A stretch of DNA of 18,365 nt, taken from NCBI GenBank assembly GCA_023248665.1, contig JAHFEC010000007.1, forward strand, positions 1-18,365, in the 5' to 3' direction. The notes under the pieces are model-generated. The model had not been told where the DNA came from. It searched no databases and saw nothing but the letters and a program-made list of their open reading frames with translations. This document shows, one piece after another, positions 15,207 to 18,365 of the stretch. The stretch comes from Microcaldota archaeon (GTDB lineage Archaea; Micrarchaeota; Micrarchaeia; Anstonellales; Anstonellaceae). Within the stretch, counting starts at the first letter, position 1, and every line of letters starts with the position of its first letter. A program made the translations under genes and the position numbers.

Positions 15207-15779
15207 ATGATGGGGAAGAAACGCAAGCCCGTCTCAATCCTGGTCACCGGGGTGCCATGCACCGGCAAGACCACTTTGGCGCTGGAATGGTGCGCCAAAA
15301 ACGACTGGACCTACCTTTCGCTCAACGACCTCGTGGAGCAGGAGAAGCTCTACGCCGGCACCGATCAGGAGGACATGGCCAAGCTGGTCAAGCTCGACGA
15401 GCTTGAACACGAGGCGAACGAGTGGATCCGCCGGCAGGAGAAATCCAGCCTCATCGACGGCCACCTCGGCTGCGAGCTTGGGCTGGATGTGGATTGCGTG
15501 CTGGTCCTGCGCCTCGAACCCAACGTGCTGGCCAAGCGCCTCGAAGGGCGCGGATACACGCCCTCGAAGGTGAACGCCAACAAGATGGCCGAATTGCTGG
15601 ACTATTGCACCATCCGCTCGATCCGCAACTACGGCGAGAAGAACGTGTTCGAGCTGGACACGAGCGGGCAGGACGTGCGGGGCCTGACAAGCCAGTTCGA
15701 GAAGTTCATCGACTCGGGAAGCAAGGGCAGATTCAGGCCGCACGTGAGCTGGTCGGCCGCGCTGCTGGCGCAGGTCTGA
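15207..15779 (+). CDS. AK6/Fap7-family NTPase (putative adenylate kinase)
   Basis: The product is 190 residues from the ATG at 15207 (a second ATG follows at once at 15210). It has the P-loop GVPCTGKTT, then LNDLVEQEKLYAG, the family's D-x-H motif (IDGHLG), the strand VLVLRLEPNVLAKRLEGRGY and NKMAELLDY, all typical of AK6/Fap7. These proteins are small adenylate-kinase-like ATPases that act in late small-subunit ribosome maturation, with uS11 as partner in yeast and archaea, and have adenylate kinase activity in vitro. The Cys in the P-loop replaces a more common Gly but keeps the G-x4-GK-T pattern. The C-terminal tail (RPHVSWSAALL) is like other archaeal members. A TTG start at 15165 would add 14 residues with no support. 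It follows the PadR-like gene by 61 nt and may share its transcript. Confidence 0.9.
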   Translation: MMGKKRKPVSILVTGVPCTGKTTLALEWCAKNDWTYLSLNDLVEQEKLYAGTDQEDMAKLVKLDELEHEANEWIRRQEKSSLIDGHLGCELGLDVDCVLVLRLEPNVLAKRLEGRGYTPSKVNANKMAELLDYCTIRSIRNYGEKNVFELDTSGQDVRGLTSQFEKFIDSGSKGRFRPHVSWSAALLAQV

Positions 15780-15793
15780 GCAGAGGGATGGAG

Positions 15794-16114
15794 ATGAAAA
15801 CAAACAAGAGAATGAAAGGAACGAAAACCGACAACCCAGAACTGAAAAAGGAAAAGAAAAAACACCGCGCACTCGCCGAAGCCCTGCTTTTCCTGCTGCT
15901 CGGCCTGCTCGGGCTGTGGACGTGCTGGAGGATCAACGAGACTGGAAAGACAACGCTATTGGGCATCACCTCCAATGGGATATTTTATAGTTACACGCGC
16001 AGCGCAGATCCCTTCATGTTCTACCTCATTCTGGCTTACTGGGCGCTGGCTACACTCTTCTTCCTTCTCGTCGCGTTCGTCTTCGGGCGCTCGCTCTTGC
16101 GCCAAGCATCCTGA
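15794..16114 (+). CDS. Small two-helix membrane protein
   Basis: The product is 106 residues from the ATG at 15794. A Lys-rich N-terminus of about 30 residues (MKTNKRMKGTK) is followed by two membrane helices (ALLFLLLGLLGLWTCW and FYLILAYWALATLFFLLVAF) joined by a short polar loop. By the positive-inside rule the Lys-rich end should be cytoplasmic. No family is recognised. The start at 15794 is favoured because AGAGG lies 7 nt before it; the ATG at 15788 abuts that site. It begins 14 nt after the stop of the AK6-like gene, so it is likely the last gene of that transcript. Confidence 0.75.
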   Translation: MKTNKRMKGTKTDNPELKKEKKKHRALAEALLFLLLGLLGLWTCWRINETGKTTLLGITSNGIFYSYTRSADPFMFYLILAYWALATLFFLLVAFVFGRSLLRQAS

Positions 16115-16117
16115 AAT

Positions 16118-16133
16118 TTCGTCCCCTGACGAA
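16118..16133. terminator. Hairpin between two convergent genes
   Basis: TTCGTC (16118-16123), a 4-nt loop and GACGAA (16128-16133) form a perfect 6-bp stem. It lies 3 nt after the membrane-protein stop and 15 nt from the toxin stop. On the minus strand it is followed by ATTT. It may serve as a shared terminator. Confidence 0.4.
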
Positions 16134-16148
16134 GCGCCGGACGCGGCC

Positions 16149-16544
16149 TCACTTCGGTTCCTGCCGCCTCAATGACTTGACCTTGTCAAACCCCCGATCA
16201 TAGGTGCAGATGACATCCAGGCCGTTCGAGCGCATGACGGCCGCATGGTACGCGTCGGCTGCATCCAACCCCTGTGCCGTGTATTCGGGGACAAAAAGAA
16301 GCGTTTTGCGGTCCACCGCCAGCACGTCCAGCCCTTTGTAGGAGAGGATGTTGAGGAAGATGCGCTCGGCTTTGCCCGCATCCGCGTTGTTTTGGAAGAA
16401 ATAGAGCACCTCGTTGAGCACCAGAACGCTGGTGGAGGCGTTCATCTGGGCGGATGCGACTTTGGAAAGCATCCGCTTGCAGGGCTCGGCGGGCCGGCCG
16501 GCCTGATGGTAGGCATGGATGAAGATGTTGGCGTCAAGGAACAT
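16149..16544 (-). CDS. PIN-domain toxin (VapC-like ribonuclease)
   Basis: The 131-residue product is a full PIN domain. The acidic metal-binding residues are visible: Asp4 in FLDANIFIHAY, Glu45 in LNEVLYFF, Asp94 and Asp97 in GLDAADAYHAA, and Asp116 in CTYDRGFD. VapC toxins are Mg-dependent endoribonucleases, often cutting tRNA or rRNA, held inactive by the partner antitoxin. The ATG lies inside the upstream AbrB-type gene (11-nt overlap, 16534-16544), the normal antitoxin-first order. All catalytic positions are intact, so the toxin should be active. Confidence 0.92.
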   Translation of the reverse strand: MFLDANIFIHAYHQAGRPAEPCKRMLSKVASAQMNASTSVLVLNEVLYFFQNNADAGKAERIFLNILSYKGLDVLAVDRKTLLFVPEYTAQGLDAADAYHAAVMRSNGLDVICTYDRGFDKVKSLRRQEPK

Positions 16545-16782
16545 CCAACCACTCTTTTTTGCGCTTCCCTTCGGTCTTGCGGATGAGCCGTTCGGTTTCC
16601 TCGAAGCTCGCGCCAGCCCCGGACGTCAGGCGCTCGAACTCCGCCATCACGTCCTCCTCCGGGCAGATGCGGATTTCGTTGTCCTTGACCGAGAAGCGCA
16701 CGCGCGCGCCGGGCATGAGCCCGAACATGTCCCGGATGTATTTTGGGATGACGACTTGCCCGTGCTGGTAGATCTCAGCCAT
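16534..16782 (-). CDS. AbrB/MazE-type antitoxin partner of the PIN toxin
   Basis: The product is 82 residues from the ATG at 16782. The N-terminus is a swapped-hairpin AbrB/SpoVT domain (YQHGQVVIPKYIRDMFGLMPG, then ARVRFSVKDNEIRI), which binds operator DNA as a dimer. The C-terminal half (EFERLTSGAGASFEETERLIRKTEGKRKKEW) is the likely toxin-binding tail. It overlaps the toxin gene by 11 nt. GGTG before the ATG can act as an SD; a GTG at 16791 in frame (adding MKP) is the alternative start, consistent with a near-leaderless mRNA from the TATA box at 16816. Such pairs usually repress their own promoter. Confidence 0.9.
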   Translation of the reverse strand: MAEIYQHGQVVIPKYIRDMFGLMPGARVRFSVKDNEIRICPEEDVMAEFERLTSGAGASFEETERLIRKTEGKRKKEWLDVP

Positions 16783-16815
16783 CGGTTTCACCTATTTATA
16801 GATTGAATTATGATT

Positions 16816-16823
16816 ATTTATAA
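16816..16823 (-). promoter_or_regulatory. TATA-like box of the toxin-antitoxin pair in an AT-rich island
   Basis: Minus-strand TTATAAAT lies within a run of about 50 nt (16791-16842) that is strikingly AT-rich against its GC-rich surroundings. A second candidate, CTATAAATAG, is at 16793-16802 but too close to the start. The remaining 16843-16978 holds no gene that I can support. Confidence 0.45.
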
Positions 16824-16978
16824 TTATATCTATTAATTAGGAAACCCGCAGACACGAGGATGCGGCCGGACAGCGGATCTTGGATGGGAGGGGATGGCGG
16901 GCCATAATGACGGAACGACGGACTTGCGCGGGCGAGGACGATGCGGCGCAATATAAGAGATGCGGCTATCCGGCCTAT

Positions 16979-18289
16979 TCAGGCGCGGTAATACCGGTTC
17001 TTCCTCGTGCTCCCCTCGCGCCGCCAACTCCCGCCCCGGACTATCTTCTCCATCATCCTCAGAGCCGTCGGTCGGGACACTTTAAGCACACCCATCACTT
17101 CGCTGGTCGTCATCTCCTTGCGGCCCTTCAGGAATTCGAGCAGCCGAGTGTCCGCCACGGCCGGCCGCGCGGCAGTCGAACGGGTTCGCATCACCACCAT
17201 GAACATGTCAGCCGCCACATGGAACTCGGGCGGAGGCAGTCCTTCCTTCTCCAGCGCCTTCTTCATCAGCACGATGCCCTGCCCGGCCCCTTCTCCGGCT
17301 TCTTCCATGCGCACGAACTCGTAGAGGAGCGGATTTCGATGGATGGGCCATTTCATCTCAATAATTTTCTTCCAGTCCGCCTCATCCGGCGCTCCGGGGT
17401 TGATGAATTCGATGCGGTCCGCGAATAGACGGATCAGCGTCTCGCCGGCCGCTTCATAGTCCCGGTGAGCCAGCGCGTTGACCAGTGCCTCTCGGATGGC
17501 GCCCCACGGGATCACGGGTTCGTCCGTCCTCTTGAGACCCTCCCGCTTCTCCCGGATGGGGAGATTGAGCCGCAAGAACTCTTCGCATGATGGCAAGAGC
17601 TTGTGCAAAGGCTTTGAGAGCGTCAACGCGGCTATCCGCTCGGTCGGTTCAGAACCCTTGAATCGCAGGAGAGTCACTTGCGGCCGGGGCAGATAATCGC
17701 CGGGGGAACGGGCCAGCACGAGCACCCCCAAGTTCGTGAGCTTCCCGTCCTTGGCGTTTTTCCGGTTTTCCAGCCACGCGTCCCGGTTGAAGCCCCCTCG
17801 CTCCCGTAGCGGTTTGGTGTAGTGCTCCAACACCTCCAGATCAATGGTGTCGAGCGGGGCCGAACTGGGGCGCTCCTCGAATGAGATGCGCCCGCTGGAC
17901 ATCCATATTTTATAGAGATCCTTGCCCGCGATTTTTTCGCATCGGTCCATCACGCGCATATACGGCGAGCCGCGATAGAAGCATGGACCGGCCTTTCCCA
18001 ACGCGATTATTTTGAGCACGGCCACTTTCTTGCCATCGACCTCCAGGAAGGCCGGACCCTCGGTGGTCGGAGTCGGCTCGCAACTGTGCAGGATTTCACC
18101 AAGTCCGCTGATTGCGCGGGCCTCATCTTCTATCCCGCGGATGGTCTTGTCATTATTCTGTCCGATGAGCAGATAACCGCCCGATGCCGACGCGAAAGCC
18201 GCAATCTTCTCGCCTACGCTGTCCCGATTCTCCAGAGAACGGACCCGGTCAAGATGTTCATCCTCTTTGGCCTTGAGAAGCTCAATCAT
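16979..18289 (-). CDS. Schlafen AlbA_2 domain / RecG-C-like ATPase regulator
   Basis: The product is 436 residues. The N-terminal domain has the AlbA_2 signature (KIAAFASASGGYLLIGQNND), a divergent Schlafen-type nucleic-acid-binding domain. The middle has the GHKL-ATPase-like region often labelled ATP-dependent DNA helicase RecG C-terminal: WGAIREALVNALAHRDYEAAG, RIEFINPG, then HRNPLLYEFVRM and GAGQGIVLMKKAL. The last 65 residues form a winged helix (LEFLKGRKEMTTSEVMGVLKVSRPTALRMM). Despite the database label, no helicase motifs are present. Members are widespread as putative transcriptional regulators and turn up near defence or mobile genes. The ATG at 18289 is preceded by a TATA box at leaderless spacing. 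It lies upstream of the toxin-antitoxin pair on the same strand, 187 nt or more away, with a separate promoter for the latter. Confidence 0.9.
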   Translation of the reverse strand: MIELLKAKEDEHLDRVRSLENRDSVGEKIAAFASASGGYLLIGQNNDKTIRGIEDEARAISGLGEILHSCEPTPTTEGPAFLEVDGKKVAVLKIIALGKAGPCFYRGSPYMRVMDRCEKIAGKDLYKIWMSSGRISFEERPSSAPLDTIDLEVLEHYTKPLRERGGFNRDAWLENRKNAKDGKLTNLGVLVLARSPGDYLPRPQVTLLRFKGSEPTERIAALTLSKPLHKLLPSCEEFLRLNLPIREKREGLKRTDEPVIPWGAIREALVNALAHRDYEAAGETLIRLFADRIEFINPGAPDEADWKKIIEMKWPIHRNPLLYEFVRMEEAGEGAGQGIVLMKKALEKEGLPPPEFHVAADMFMVVMRTRSTAARPAVADTRLLEFLKGRKEMTTSEVMGVLKVSRPTALRMMEKIVRGGSWRREGSTRKNRYYRA

Positions 18290-18310
18290 AACGTATTTTT
18301 AATCATTAAA

Positions 18311-18320
18311 GTTTATAAAG
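18311..18320 (-). promoter_or_regulatory. TATA box of the AlbA_2 gene
   Basis: Minus-strand CTTTATAAAC is centred about 26 nt upstream of the ATG at 18289. No SD is present, so a leaderless mRNA is likely. The whole 18290-18350 stretch is AT-rich. Confidence 0.55.
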
Positions 18321-18365
18321 TTGATTATTTTTATGTTTAGAATTGATAGCTTGTTCGCTCGCCGG

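Noticed and set aside
16843..16978. Possible RNA gene between the antitoxin and AlbA_2 genes
   Set aside because: No tRNA arms, T-loop consensus or box C/D motifs are visible. It is left as unassigned intergenic DNA.

Overview
The window reads as an archaeal chromosome segment with a GC content that looks like the high 50s percent. The informational genes are archaeal: a PCNA sliding clamp and an AK6/Fap7-type NTPase. Many AT-rich, TATA-like boxes lie about 25-28 nt upstream of start codons, which is the geometry expected for archaeal leaderless mRNAs; a few other genes carry Shine-Dalgarno (SD) sites instead. A prepilin-type (class III) signal peptide, an AbrB/PIN toxin-antitoxin pair and a bacterial-type UvrC fit an archaeon that has taken up bacterial genes. 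A DPANN-type lineage (Diapherotrites or Micrarchaeota-like) is my guess from protein style only; the sequence here does not prove it.

Layout. (1) 1-3921, minus strand: the 5' part of an unknown secreted protein, then a gene for a giant pilin-like protein of about 1,091 residues with about 118 cysteines. (2) 3996-7735, minus strand: PCNA, a pirin-family cupin, and a two-gene unit made of an unknown exported protein translationally coupled to an NlpC/P60-like putative cysteine hydrolase. (3) 7841-9976, plus strand: UvrC that lacks the usual C-terminal helix-hairpin-helix region, then a small membrane protein. (4) 9999-12886: two divergent uncharacterised genes, one for a protein built of four copies of a winged-helix-like unit and one for a winged-helix plus long coiled-coil protein. 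They appear to share a single near-palindromic TATA box. (5) 13179-16114, plus strand: PurF, a PadR-like winged-helix protein 8 nt behind it, an AK6/Fap7-like NTPase and a two-helix membrane protein. (6) 16149-18289, minus strand: a PIN/AbrB toxin-antitoxin pair and a Schlafen AlbA_2 / RecG-C-like ATPase regulator, which gives the right end an accessory flavour.

How the genes fit together. PCNA and UvrC belong to replication and repair, PurF to purine synthesis, and the AK6-like protein to ribosome maturation and nucleotide metabolism. The two most intriguing loci are the cysteine-rich pilin and the divergent winged-helix / coiled-coil pair. No tRNA, rRNA, CRISPR array, insertion sequence or replication origin was recognised. 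The longest stretch without a gene is 292 nt (12887-13178).
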